Below are positions 10,650 through 23,105 of a stretch of 64,000 nt of DNA, in pieces. The position numbers were made by a program, and so were the translations under genes. Source of the stretch: Rhytidiadelphus loreus. Taxonomy: Eukaryota > Streptophyta > Bryopsida > Hypnales > Hylocomiaceae. Below the pieces are notes generated by a model. The model searched no databases. It was given only the letters and a program-made list of their open reading frames with translations, and was not told where the DNA came from. The stretch is taken from positions 25,549,001 to 25,613,000 of the forward strand of contig OX344765.1 in the NCBI GenBank assembly GCA_947034895.1, in the 5' to 3' direction. The first letter of the stretch is position 1, and each line of letters opens with the position of its first letter.

Positions 10650-13120
10650 AAAAGTTGCAAAATTCTTCTTAAAGAACAACATTCATGATTGCTTCAATAA
10701 GAGATAATTTTGAATTTATGGTCAAATTTTCGATAAACTCTAAAGTTGGAATTGTTTTTGAAATTTTGTTGTGTGGTTTGTTGGTTTTTGTTAAACTACT
10801 GGGTTGTTGGAGTTGTAATTTGGTGATTTTCAACGTGTTTGTACTTGATTGGGAGGCGATTTGATGTGTGCTTTTGTGAATGAATCAAGTTGGATGAAGT
10901 GGTAGATAGTCAAGTAACAGATGTGTGTCCAAGTTGGAGTTAAGTTTTGTCAAACAATTGAAGGGATTAGGTGGCAAGTTCCAAGTCAAATTTTGTGCCA
11001 AGTGGGAAGTGAGTTAGTGTTTAGTCAAAGGTGAAGATATTTGCATTTTGATTTGGATGTAGGTGAATTCAAGTTGGTAGTTGGCAAGTCGTTGGTCGTC
11101 TATTTCCCCTTTGGTAATTGCTTGTTTGATTCCTATTAGGTTGTGGTTTTTGATTTCATTGTCACCCGCTATCAAAGAGTGTCCAATGCGGGTCCTAGCT
11201 ACTCAAGCTGTATATTTCCGGGTTTATTTTGTGTATCCAAGTTAGATGTATTGCGTGTGTAAGAGTGTTAATTGGAAGTGTGATTAAGTGTGGTGAAGAT
11301 TGAGATGTGTCCTAATTGGAGATGTCTAGAAGATGAGGAGTTTGTGAGATTAAGGAGGAGATGTTAGATTGATGTTGTAGAGATATTTTAAGACCAAATT
11401 GGAGAATTACTAAGTGATGAGGATGGAGTATTCCAATTGGTGAAAAGTGTGAGCTAAAGAAAAGGAATATTTGATACGTTAGTTTGTAAGAAAATGATGA
11501 TAGAACATATAACTATAAAACAAAACTCTAAATATGTACCGATCATGTGTTCACCAAATTGTCTAATATGATATATTTTCATACTGAATTTGTATTTGTG
11601 TGCATGTACTTATGTGATGCAATTGAGTGTGATGTACATCTTGAGCAATTGAGTTGGAAACAAATCCCTAATTGGAACTAGAAACCAAAGATCATTTCTT
11701 TATTGATATGAAATTCCCATTGACAAACCTCCCTTGGAACAAACTTATTATACTAAAATGGATCATTTCTAAGTAGGTCATTATTCTCCTTCAACACTTT
11801 CAAACATAAGCAACATCTTGTTAACCCTAAAAGGATGGACCTATAACCAGTTTTTCAAACTTCAAAGTTTTTTTTTTGTATACTCTCATTTAGCAATTGT
11901 ATATGAATAAATTCTTTTCTAGGGATGTAATCATATGTCTTCTATAAGTTATATAAATATCATATTTTTTTGTGAATTTTTGATAAAAAGTGAAAATATT
12001 CATATCAAATACAAAATAAGCTTAAAAAGTCTAAAAATATCTCTATAAGTGTATATCATAGTATAGAAAATCATGGTACAAAATATTTTATAATTTCATT
12101 CTAAAATTAGAAAATCAACACAAAATGATAGTAGGTCCAAAGTTCAAATTGCAATAAAATATTCAATTTTAGGAAATTTTCAAATTGGAGTTGAAACTAG
12201 ACTTGATAAGATTTATTTCATTGGTTGGTCTCAAATTCAAAAGACCCTTTTTATAGCTGAAATTCAAATCAAGAGAGGAAGTAGAAGTCGTCAAAATACC
12301 CTACTAACACAATCATTTCCTTTATTTCCTTATGATTTTCCATTTTTTATGTAGAAAAGTATAAGACTATTATTAGGAGGAAATATCCAACCTAGGGGAG
12401 GACACTCTCACTACATTTGGGGTACCTACGTGCGGCGGTGGAAAAAGTAATTCATGTAATTCACCTTGAATAAACTATAATTTCATTCTAAAATTTTGAG
12501 CTTTGTTTAACAATGACTAAAGGTTTCTATTGACAAAAAATTCAATTCCAAATAACATAAGATATATTGTCTAGAAAGGGTTGAAAAATGAACTAAAATG
12601 GCATGTTCTCCAACTAAAATATTTATAGAGCTCACATGAAGATGACTATTGCATCAATATTCAACCAAAATAAACTTTCAATAGAAAGCTATTCTATATA
12701 ATTTTTTTTTCATTTTTCAAATTTTTTTTCTTATATAATATAGAGGTGTGAAAGTTATTTTCAGCTTTACAGTGTATCTTTTTTCTTCAAAAATTTATAA
12801 CTAATTACTATTAGCACAAAAAAATACCAATAATTCAAAACATAAACTTCTAAAGTAGTAAAATCTATCCATAATTTTTTTTTTGAAAAAGAAATTAAAT
12901 TTTAAGGTGTATTACTTGTTTTACTTTTTCCGCCGCACGTAGTTTGCTAAAACATAGGGAGTGTCCTCCCCGGGTATCCAACACCATTCATTAAAAATGA
13001 GCTCAATCATATCCAAAAAAATTAGATGAAAATATTTTTTCTTACCCAAAAGTCTTCTTTGAAATCATTCAAAGCACACAAAACATCTTAACGTGAGTTT
13101 CAAGGTTAATCATAATTTTG
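10650..13120 (+). repeat. long interspersed repeat, copy III (interrupted)
   Basis: Segments at 10660-10735, 11790-12390 and 12983-13120 match, in order and orientation, the repeat at about 62960-63780. They match the repeat at 39360-40400 inverted. Shared words include 'ggatggacctata', 'agtttttcaaactt' and 'attgcaataaaatattcaat'. The interval 10740-11790 is absent from the other copies, so it is an insertion of unknown type, and a hAT-type MITE occupies 12392-12974. No coding potential is seen. Confidence 0.55.
12392..12974. mobile_element. hAT-type MITE, copy 1
   Basis: Termini are CTAGGGGAGGACACTC and the inverse of CCCGGGGAGGACACTC. Perfect 8-bp target duplication TATCCAAC at 12384-12391 and 12975-12982. 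The 583-bp interior shares 'aaactataatttcat', 'ctaaaattttgag' and 'tttctattg' with copies at 21888-23348 and 27978-28539. An 8-bp duplication with terminal inverted repeats is the hallmark of hAT elements. No transposase is encoded. Confidence 0.85.
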
Positions 13121-13810
13121 GGCAACTCACTATGAATGAAATTCTTTTTTTTTCTTTAAAAATTTCACACAACATGAGCCTGAGGAGTAGCTTCAAGGCT
13201 CAACAATTTTCATAACTATTGATTACATGGTTCAAAAGTTATTGCATGAAGATATGTAATTTTTAGTGTTTGGCGGCCAACTTGGTCAGCCCAAAAAACT
13301 TCTTTAAAACCACTTTTTTAAGAAATACAAATTTGAAATTGGTTTCTAGATTTATATATACTTGGAAAACTTTGAATCATTCCATTTTGATTAATGAAAT
13401 GAAAATTATGAAAGACTCTTTAACTCTTAAACAATGAGCTAGTCTTTGTGAAAATGAGTTGTTTTGGAACTGTGTGAATTGTTGCCTTAAAAAAATGAAA
13501 AAGCACTCATTGGAAGCCAAAGTACTATAGAAGATGTTATCTTTTTATAGAAAATTTGGAAGATGAATAATTGCACTTCTATCCCACATGAAGAGATTAT
13601 TTATCATTCATTAGCCAGAAAACATCCTCAACGTTGTTTATGGGTTAAATATGTAGTCAAAAGTTATGAAAATTGTTGTGCCTTCAAGCTACTCCTTGGG
13701 TAGATGTTGTGTGAAATTTTCAAAGAAAAAAATAAAAAAATTTGTTAATAGTAAGCTATCCAAATTGCTATGTTGCCAAAAAAACCAGTGTTTGGACCTT
13801 TAGGGGTTAA
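13120..13810. mobile_element. foldback element with long inverted arms, left end truncated
   Basis: The right end is GGACCTTTAGGGG-TTAA (13807-13810). The right arm (about 13640-13780) and left arm (about 13125-13260) are inverted copies of each other, sharing 'tttcacacaacat', 'tagcttcaaggc' and 'aaaagttat'. The left terminus is missing: the arm runs into long-repeat copy III at about 13120. It matches the right part of the element at 43100-44055. Confidence 0.55.
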
Positions 13811-14912
13811 AATTGAGCAATTTTAAAACATAATTCAAATAAGTTAGGCATTCATCCAAATTGTTCTTACAATTTTGTTATTATTGTTGCTATTTCATCT
13901 AAGGTAGATACATTTACTTGAACCCTTGTCTTGACCTCCAAACCTTAAACTCTCTACCTTGTAAGTGAGGGTTTTGTTAAATAGTAGGGGTTATTGTATA
14001 TGAGAAATTTGTTTTGTTTGTGAAGGATTGTGCTTTAGAACAATCAAAATGGTGAAGGAAAAAACTTTGCAATGTATGTGTAGTCTAGATTTTGTCTATC
14101 TCACAAAAACCCAGGACTATAGTATAGGGGTTCAAATTTAGGGAATTGTCAAATAGTCTAACATATTGTGGCTAAAGTCACATGTCATTTAGATTTTTGT
14201 GAAATTTGTCGCATAATTTTACTTTTACAATGTATACTTATACACTCTTATTTCCCAAGATAAAATTTGGTAAGCCAGTCCTTCATTTAATGCTATGGAC
14301 ACATTAATGTTGTTCCCGTCCTAAAGGGTATTCAAGGGGATATTTAGCAAATCGTCAAGTTTGATTGACAATTTGTCTATGCATGCACTATTTGACCTAA
14401 GAATTGCATAAATAGGTAACATTGATATATGAATATTTATATAAGTAATTTTACACACAAATTCCTTAATTATTGGTTATGTTTTATATTTGAAAACTAT
14501 TTGTCTCAATCACTAATTAACTAGCATAATCACTAGTTAGATGAGTGATAAATTTGTATCGGTCCAAAAGCAATTCGTCCCTAGCTAATGCAAGCATGAG
14601 TGTTTATGCTAGCTCCATTCGTATTTTATCTACACAACCTCCAAACAATTTTATCAACGTATATAACCCAAAACTAGAGAACACATTCAAGCATCGAAAT
14701 TGTCATGCACCTTTCAAGGGCATATTCAAATTACAAATTCAATACAACACATCACCAATATATGTTACTAATCTATGATCACCAACTAATCACCCAACTT
14801 CCAATTCCCAACTGGTTCCAGTGTAAAAAGAGTAACTAAAATTATCCCCAAAAATTGCCCATTACCCAGTCAATTTGTTATTTCATCAGTTACCTTGTAC
14901 ATGGACTTTAAA
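13811..14912. other. AT-rich spacer, no gene seen
   Basis: A 77-codon open frame near 14545-14778 has no conserved counterpart and ordinary low-complexity composition. I do not call it a gene. Confidence 0.5.
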
Positions 14913-15035
14913 GGTACGTTCACATTTGGTGTTAGGAGTGATGTTTGCAATGTGAAGCTGGTCCAGAAGTAGGGCTAAAGTTGTTCCTAAGATCCTCACT
15001 AACAACACTCTTTAACACCAAGTGAGAACAGACCC
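14913..15035. mobile_element. short MITE-like inverted repeat
   Basis: Left end GGTACGTTCACATTTGGTGT and right end, read inverted, GGGTCTGTTCTCACTTGGTG, with 'aggagtg' versus 'agagtg' following. Size about 123 bp. No clean target duplication was found, so the class is open. Confidence 0.45.
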
Positions 15036-15113
15036 TACAATGTTATAGTTTAACTGATATGCAACAAAAATCTGAGCTTAAATTGAGGCCATTAACTACC
15101 AAATTGACTATTA

Positions 15114-15390
15114 TAAGGTAATCTACTCTAAAGTGCCATGCTCAGAAAAGCAAACACACAAAGGGTAACATTTTTCTTTCTTCAATGTATCAACAGTGTA
15201 AATTACAGGAAATAGTCGATTTTAGTTATTACTGCATTTCAACTTAAAAAATTTGTAACTAATTCTATGAAGGTCCAAAAAATATAAAACAACTTGGGTT
15301 AGATGCTAATTCCCTTTTGCTTTGAATGTAAATTTACTGTAAATTGTTTCAAAGATTTTAGCTTCCCCGAAAAGGGAAATCAACTCTGGA
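15114..15390. mobile_element. partial element of the TAAGGTA family
   Basis: Starts TAAGGTAATCTACTCTAAAG, like the ends of the complete elements at 35150-35563 and 55165-55581. The body ('ttgtaactaat', 'gaaggtccaaaaa', 'cttgggttagat') matches 56130-56310. The distal end is missing. Confidence 0.45.
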
Positions 15391-15411
15391 ATGGTTAAAT
15401 GAATTGTTTGC

Positions 15412-16056
15412 TTAACCCCTAAATGCCCAAGGCATGTTTTCAGCTTCCTGAAAACTGCTCTAAATTGAACAAAATGCCAACATTTTGATAAGATGTTTCG
15501 ATTTTTCTGAAATTGTAACCGTACAAATTCAAACTAGACTTGTTAGAGATTGCATAGGAAAAGAAAGCACAACAATATCACTTATGAAGTGAAAGATTAT
15601 AACGTTTGATTATGAGGGTGCTAAAATTGCAAAAAGGAATTGAAGTCTTTTTTGCAAGTCAAATCTAAAAAGTTGATGACCAAAAAAATATGAAGTTAAC
15701 GGGCCTAACTTGAAGAACCCAAATCAATTTACAACTTTTCAAAATTCACTCTACAACTTTTTTAAATGAATTTAGAATGTGATTTTTTCTCCAAGATCTA
15801 GTGTATTTGAGGCTCATTTCCAAGAGCTCTTAACACTATGGAAAGTCAAGATTGCACAGGGTACCCATGCACAAAATCTCTTATAGAAAAATCATTGTCA
15901 TTTATTTTCAAGATCGGACTTTTGGAGGCAAAACTAGACTTCAAGAAGAACATTTAAAAAATACAAACTACTAAAAATAGCAAATTGGCTAGGATTCATT
16001 TAACTTCAAAGTTTTGCAAACACCATATTTTGGTGCCTCGGGCATTTAGGGGTTAA
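15412..16056. mobile_element. TTAA-flanked foldback element (group 'ccctaaatgcc')
   Basis: TTAA-CCCCTAAATGCCCAAGGC on the left and GCCTCGGGCATTTAGGGG-TTAA on the right (TTAA at 15412-15415 and 16053-16056). About 645 bp. Interior is the inverse of 4479-5125. No coding capacity. Confidence 0.75.
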
Positions 16057-16149
16057 AGAGCAAAGAAGATACAAGTTTATAATACTCAGCAAGTAATGAT
16101 ATGATCTAGCTATGCAAATTTCAGCACTTCCATTCATAACTTCCTGAGT

Positions 16150-17043
16150 TTAACCCCTAAAGTCCCATTGTCCCCTCAATTTGGAATTCATGTAGGTTCC
16201 TATGGGCTGAAATTTTACCCTCAATTTTTGAAACTTTTTTTGAAGATAGAAAATCTCAATTGGTGCCCGGAAGCAAAAGTTATACCACAAAAGCCTAGAA
16301 CTAAACTCGGTGGGCAGCACAAAAAATATTGCAAAAATTCAAAATAATTTTTTAAAAATTTTCTTTCTCAAAGATTATGATTTTGTCTACATTTGAAGCT
16401 TTGATTCATTCCATTTTGATTAGTGATGTGAAAGTTAAGAACAATCTTATTTTTTGGGCAATCTAAACATCTTTTTGAAAAAATAACTTATCGGATTCAT
16501 TTCAGAATGCAATTTTCAAATTTTCTCAAATTTTTATATTTAAAATGGTTAAGTTTGCTTCCTAGAACAATCTCACCGTTGGGGATTATTGTATTTCAAT
16601 CCCATGTAAGAGCTATTATCAATTTAGTTTTTCTTTCAATCTTGGACCTACTTCTACTTGACAATTTTTTGAAGTATGAAAATCAAGTTGTTATTTTTTG
16701 AAATTTTTTTCCTACACTCCCAAATCAATTCTTCAACACAATAAATTTTAAATTCAAATTCCATATGCACATTTTTCCAGAAATAGCAATCAAAAGTCAT
16801 CTAAAATTACAGTCTAGTGTTCAAAATTGACTTGCTTTTTCAACTTTGAATGCTCATATCTCTCAATCTGTACGGTCAAACTTCATACAATTTTTACCAC
16901 ATAATCTCAAACAAGTAAAGTTCAAGATCCTACGGTTGAGTTCCCCCAAAAGTATTTTTTTTGTTTTTTTGGACAAACGCAGTAGAAATGGCAGTTATGA
17001 GTTTTTTCTGACAGAAAAATGGCCTTGGGACTTTAGGGGTTAA
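16150..17043. mobile_element. TTAA-flanked foldback element (group 'cctaaagtccc')
   Basis: TTAA-CCCCTAAAGTCCC on the left, GGGACTTTAGGGG-TTAA on the right. About 890 bp. Interior shares 'cctatgggctgaaatttt', 'aacaatctc(a/g)cc(g/a)ttgg' and 'atggcagtt(a/t)tgagt' with the copy at 37725-38664 in the same orientation. No protein is encoded; the short frames inside are not conserved. Confidence 0.75.
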
Positions 17044-17405
17044 ATCAGCCCCAAAACACATACTGTGCACATACTGTACACATACAAATTGACATGGAAA
17101 CAATAAAAACAATTATCCTCTTGTAATTACACAAACTTTCAGAAGATAATCACAAAATCTCCCTGATTTCAAGCCTCTAATGCCTCCATTGTTCCCAACT
17201 GCACACGCTGGTTCATGAACTCTTCACATCCACTTGACAGTTTCTCAGCCATGTTCCATCTTTGTTCCTCAAGTCACCAGCTCAGTTGAAAGTAATTCAA
17301 AGATTTTCGAAGACAATTTAACCTTAACCACTTAAGTGTGTTTCCTCAGCTTGGAACGAATCACCATGACAAATTATCAAGGAAAAGCAACACCCAGGCC
17401 AGTCA
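17044..17405. other. spacer between foldback elements
   Basis: No conserved frame or repeat recognised. Confidence 0.4.
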
Positions 17406-18603
17406 TTAACCCCCAAATGACAAAGAGGACAGAAAGTGTCCTCACACAGTTTAAGGTCCAATTCAAAGTGCTGTAATTTTTGCATCCAAGGTCCAAATTC
17501 AATAAAACTTGTTGGAAATGTTGCGTTCTCCCCTCTAGTTTGTATGGTAAAATTTTCAGATCAATCCAAGATTTATTGATTTTTTGGAAGCCAATCGAAG
17601 TTCACAACTTCAATTTGAGTTCACCAAACTGCAATTTAGGGCTGCAACTTCGGGACCTTGTATCTCCTTCATCCATTGCTCATTTTTGTTGGGTTTTGTT
17701 CCCCTTAAAGTATGGTTATTGTGGTAAAGTTTTCATGTCAATCCAAGTTGTTTTGAATGTTTGGGACCAATTCAAAGTTCAAAATCCTGCCATTTTTGGA
17801 GTATAGTGAACTTTGGCGGCTTGTTTCTTCTTCGTACAAAGTTTATTTTCAATAATTCTTCTTAGAAAAGTTGCATATACTAGTCTAGTTTGTGTGGCTA
17901 AAATTTCATGTTAATTCAAGAATTAATGAGTGACTGAGAAGCATTCTAGTAGAAGGAGGTTCACCTTTAGATGTGTTTTTTTGCAAAGCCATTTTGTAGA
18001 CACAATGAGTCAATTGAATGAATTTTTTTTCCACCAATGTGTTTGTATACTAGTTTTGAATCATTTTGTAGTGTAAAGTTTTTACATTTGAGTAGGTTTA
18101 GAAATCAATTTTCACCTACAAATGTGTTTTTGGGAAAATTTCAGGATCCATTTTCAACACTAAAACATTATGATCTTGCAATCTATGTGGCCAAATGACT
18201 TCAAATTTTCTACATGTCCTCTACAACATGTACACTACAAGATTGTACGGTTGAGATTTGTATAACTTGAAGACATTTAGATCCATAAAGCTTCAAAAGC
18301 AATGATGTTTTTGAACCCCAAAAATTGAATGTCACTTTTGGGTTACCAATACATAGAAGCATATCAAATCTATCAAATTATCACACAATTATTCACATCA
18401 GTTCATACCCAACAATTAATTCATAATGCAATCAATTGAAGACAGGAACAATATTACCTTCCAACGTGCAAAATTAAAATCATCAGACAAATTGGTCGAG
18501 AATCAACTTCTTGCTTACCAATTTGAAAACTTGTATTGCTTCTGCAATGTGGCTGTAAAGTAGGCTGTCTTCTGAGTGGATAGTGAGGAACCCCAAAGTT
18601 CCA

Positions 18604-18666
18604 AATCAAATTATTTTTCAAAACCCCTCATTTAATTTTGGGGGGGTTTTGAAAAATAATTTGATT
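18604..18666. repeat. perfect 24-bp hairpin
   Basis: The left arm AATCAAATTATTTTTCAAAA plus CCCC (18604-18627) and right arm (18643-18666) are exact inverse copies, separated by 15 bases. It could be a cruciform or the core of a small element. Confidence 0.8.
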
Positions 18667-18951
18667 GGAAAATCTCAAAATCCTAGTACCCTCCTCAGTC
18701 TTGTATTTTTTAAAACAAAGTCATTTGACAATTGATATGGGATAATCCGTATCCGTTTTCTGTATTCATATATATATACAATCAACGGCAGGGAAGAAGG
18801 TGTTTTTGAAAAAAACAAAAAACAAACTGGAATCCACTACTTTTGTTCTACTTTCCTCAGCCTTGAAATTCCAATCAAATTTCCAATCTTAGCCTTGAAT
18901 TTCCACCAGTACAAGGCATCAAACTTTATCATCACCCAAGGTATACTCTCA

Positions 18952-21001
18952 CAATTGGCGGCCGATCACCCTCCTCAACACGGTGCTACTCCATTTGCGA
19001 ATCGGGTTGGGCACCTGATGGCCGCGCTTGAGCAATTTCCAGCCCATGTTTGCGGTGAAATTCATGAGGGGCTCTTTGAATCCATCAGTGTTCCAAACGT
19101 ACTTCCCTGGATCCCATTTGATTCGGTCCACCCGTCCATAGTATAGGAGGATGGCAGGCTTCTGGGGGCCGCGTAGCGTTTCAATGACTCTGACCCGGTG
19201 AAAATGTCCCACTAGCGTTGGATCAAGGGTGCTCTACTGGCCGACTGGGTAGGCGAGGAGAATGCCAGCGTTTGGAAGGACCGTATAGCCTCGTTGTACC
19301 CAGGTAGCTGGCCACGCAAATGCCGGTAGTCCAATCTGAGCAATGGAGTTTTGGGGAATTTGTACGACCATATGAGGTTGGAGGGCATCTCCTACAAACC
19401 ACCCTATCCATTCTTTTGCTCTCGCTGGCTGGGAACCTACTGCGAGGATGTTTCCCCATTGCCCTTGGATTGAGAGCATAGCTGCCAACCAAACGCCTCT
19501 TTCTTCAGCTTTAAGTCCGAATTTTACCCCTGCTTCTTTGGGTGTCAAGAAAACGCCATGACACCGCGCGTCTCTGATTTGATGCAGCCCTCTTCGATGT
19601 AGTTGGGCAGCTCTCGCGTTTGAGAACCCAGGACCTATTATGGGCAGGAGAGGGGCCCACCAAAAGGACTCAGCTTCCACTTCTTCCACGATCTTTGGTT
19701 TCATCGGCAAAACTTCGTGCCTCAGCTTCTTCCAGGATGTCCCGACCCTTTTCCACACCGCGGACCCCTTCTTCGCTTGGAAACGAGAAAGGGTGAAGTA
19801 GTCAAGACTCGGCTCCCACCTGCCTTTTGCGTAGGGTTGGAACTTACTCAGCCAGAACCTAAGCATGAAGTGAAGGTTTGAAGACCCTGGCTCGCATGCC
19901 TTGATTACCCACTTGGCCATTAGTGCTGTGAGGGCGTCTTGCGGGTGGATGACATTGAGACCTCCTTCCTCCTTCAGCTGGCAACATTGAATCCAAGGAA
20001 CCTTGATTCGGGCTCGGTGCAGAGTGCCGAACCACATATAGTTCATAATGTATGAGGTCACTTTTTTAATACCTGCAGCGGTGCCACCCCAGATGGATGC
20101 GAAAAAGAGGGTAGAGGAGAGGAGAACACTGTTAACTATAATCCTACGCCCTGTGGAGTTTATTTTGGCGGTACACCAATACTGGAGCCTTTGGATGGTG
20201 CGATCGTTTAAAAATGAATCCACTGAGGAGGAAGAAATTTTCATTCCGAACGGAGTTCCCAGCAACTTGCTGACTTCGCCTTCGTCAACCCACACAATCC
20301 CCAGCTGTTGAGTCCATGGAGGCCACGCCACATTGTTGCCGGCGCTCCAGTAATTTCTCGATTTTGTCCAGTTCATCACCAATCTTGCTGCAAGGCAAAA
20401 TTAGTAGAGCAAGACCACCGTCGATCTGACCGACTCCTCCTCTCCTAAAAGGGTCAGCGAAGTGTCATCTGCAAATTGTGCAATGATTTGCTGCTTTTCC
20501 CCTCCTAGAAGGCGGATTCCTTTCACCCTACCACACGCTGATTCAGATTTGATCATCGAGTTAAGAACATCAGCGACAATTAGGAAGAGGTAAGGGGCGA
20601 GAGGGCAGCCCTGTCTGACACCCCTCCTGATGGGAAACATTGGGGAGTGGGAGCCGTTTACCTTGACCGAGGCTTGCGCATCCTTCAACAGTAGTTCGAA
20701 GAGGAAGATGAAATCAGCAGGGATGCCAACTGCCTTCATGGCTTTGGACAAAAATGACTAGTCAACTGTGTCGAAGGCCTTAGAAAAGTCTAACTTAAGA
20801 AAAATTAGCGGCTGGTTCGACTGTTCCGCCTAGGCTATGGTTTCATGCGTGAGTAGTATGTTGTCCAAAATGAATCTAAGGGGAAGGAATGCCGTTTGAT
20901 CCATGTCTATCACCTCCATTAAGATGGGTTGGAGTCTCAATTGAAGGGCTTTGGCTATGATTTTATACGCCGTGTTGAGGAGGGTGATCGGCCGCCAATT
21001 G
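18952..21001 (-). pseudogene. LINE (non-LTR retrotransposon) reverse transcriptase fragment
   Basis: Minus-strand translation gives, in order, NWRPITLLNTAYKIIAKAL (about 21000), KLDFSKAFDTVD (motif A, about 20780), RGVRQGCPLAPYLF (motif B) and FADDTSL (motif C with the catalytic Asp pair, about 20470). A typical LINE thumb/connection region follows (GLNVIHPQDALTALMAKW, about 19940). The frame holds for about 1.7 kb but is broken by TAG (TIA-stop-AEQ), TAG (TVD-stop-SFL) and TAA (VLLY-stop-FCLA), with a shift near 19230. No endonuclease or 3' tail is present. The fragment is bounded at both ends by a 34-bp inverted repeat of its own WRPITLLNT sequence. It is GC-richer than the flanks and lies inside the 17.4-23.8 kb foldback. 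Confidence 0.85.
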
Positions 21002-21953
21002 TTCAGTTTTCAGTGGATTGTGTGTGATTCACAGTGCTCACATTGAATTAATTCATAATGTAATTAAATTTTGTTTTAATACCCCCTCCAACCATACTTA
21101 TATTTTTCAAACCAACCTGTATGCGTAAACGATATGGGTTAATGGTTCATGTATTTTGTATCCATATTTCTTGTATGTACTTGTATCCGTATATCTTAAT
21201 TTTCAAGATCAATGGTGTTAGAGGGGGGGAGGGGAAATCATTTTCTCAAAATCAACAGCTCTCATTTTTTTGAGTGAAATGGGAGGCGGGGAATTGAAAC
21301 CGGGTGTGTTGCCTCTTTACAATGGATAGTCAACAAATCTGAATCCATTTTACACACCCAATCACTGGATCAATATACAAAGAACAACAAATTTACAACA
21401 ACTACACAATGAGGAGACATCAAAATAGTATGTATTTATATATTATTTGAATATTTTTAGTGATACAAAGAACAACAAATTGACACAAAAAGAAAATCAA
21501 GTGAACAGGAAAGAGAGATAAATGTCCAATTGTTCTTCCTATATTCTAAACAACATACATAGTGTTTGTTCACCCCAAAAGGTTTCCAAGTTAATTTGCT
21601 ACTATTCAAATCTTATGCATTCAAGTCACTTCAAATCTAACTTATTAATTAGCTTATATCACTATAGTAATATGAATTCAACTTTTCAATTAGCTCCTTT
21701 TTACATTGAATAAGTTAGATTAACAAAATTTAGAAATTTCACACTCCTACAATATGTTTATAGTTATTGACAAAAAAGAAATGCAAGATTGTATGGAGTG
21801 AGTTGAATTTTTATGAATTAGGCAATAATTTCTCAAAAAATTTAGGCACCCTTTTAATTATTTATATTCTAACTGGTAGAATATTCACTTGGGGGGTGCA
21901 CTTAGTTCTACTATAACAAACCACGTACGTGCGAACAAGTGGTTTTTAATAAA

Positions 21954-22275
21954 ATGGGCAATTTCGTTAAAATGGCGGTATTCCGTGTGCCATTTTTAGA
22001 CTACCCAATCTGAACTGTAAAAGTAACATCTAGTACAAGTGTAGATTTTAGAAATCTTTGGTTTATATAGATTTCAAAGATCTAAGACATACATAGATTT
22101 TAGATTGAAGGATTTGGATTTTTAAAGTGACATATAGGATATGAGTAGATTTCAAAAATCTATAAAAAATATAGATTTCAAACATGTAGGACAGTTGTAC
22201 ATTTCAGACCGCCCGGTTTGAACTGTGAAAACTGCCAAAATAGCGGAATGGCATCATTTTAACGAAATTGTCCAT
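21954..22275. mobile_element. nested MITE of the 'gttaaaatggcgg' family, copy 1
   Basis: ATGGGCAATTTCGTTAAAAT at the left and the inverse of ATGGACAATTTCGTTAAAAT at the right. The flanking host sequence of the hAT MITE is restored when it is removed. About 320 bp; a second copy is at 24460-24779 and a shorter relative at 59447-59689. Target duplication is short (TAAA or less) and ambiguous. Confidence 0.75.
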
Positions 22276-22540
22276 TAAACTATAATTTCAACCTAAAATT
22301 TTGAGCATTGTTTAATAATGACTATAGCTTTCTATTGCCAAAATTTCCAACTCAAATAAAATATGAAATGATTTCTAGAAGTGGTTGAAAATTAACTAAA
22401 ATGGCATGTTTTTCAACTCAAATAATTATAGAGGACACATTTAGATGACCATTGAGTCAATATTCAACTCAAAATGAGCTTTCAATAATGAGTTATTTTT
22501 AGGAATTTTTTGTTCATTTTTTAGACAATTTTTTCTTATA

Positions 22541-23105
22541 CTCCTTCTATCCTATAATGATCTTTTTGTTGGCTCTAATTTTTTGTCCCAAAATGATCGT
22601 CCTATTGCATTCGTGATGTTGCAAATTGGTCAAATTCAATTTTCGATTACTCTCTAGGATCAACAAAACAATTTTGAAGAATAGCTCCCCCTCCATCCAT
22701 TCAATCATGAATCAAAATACATGAAATGATTCAAGGGGTCAATCAACATTGTTCAATTTTATTTTTTGCATCTCTTTGAGTATTGTCTAATTGAAGGAGA
22801 AGAAACTTTTGGAGTCAATATTGAGGTCCACAAATGGGCTTTGGCTTATTCTAAATGCCCATATAATTATAACCTCACACTCAACAACTAAATGCTCATT
22901 GGTGCTATTTAAAAATGCCCAAAAAATTCTACTTTTCAATAATTTAAAACTGCACTTTGAAAAAGGCTTCTAAAGTCAATGTTTGCAGGACACTAAGAGT
23001 ATACTAAACTCTACCTACCATGCAAAGTGGATCTTAAAAAAGTTATTTTAAGCTTTAATCTGGAACATTTTGTCGAATAGGAAGATCATTTTGGGACAGA
23101 GGGAG
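22541..23105. mobile_element. Stowaway-type (Tc1/mariner) MITE nested in hAT copy 2
   Basis: The left end CTCCTTCTATCCTATAATGA and the right end, inverted, CTCCCTCTGTCCCAAAATGA are the classical Stowaway terminus. Flanking TA dinucleotides are duplicated (22539-22540 and 23106-23107), and the empty site 'cttatataata' is seen in hAT copy 3. No transposase; the 60-codon frame inside is not convincing. Confidence 0.85.

Noticed and set aside
14545..14778. 77-codon open frame
   Set aside because: No second copy or recognisable motif; chance frame length for this composition.
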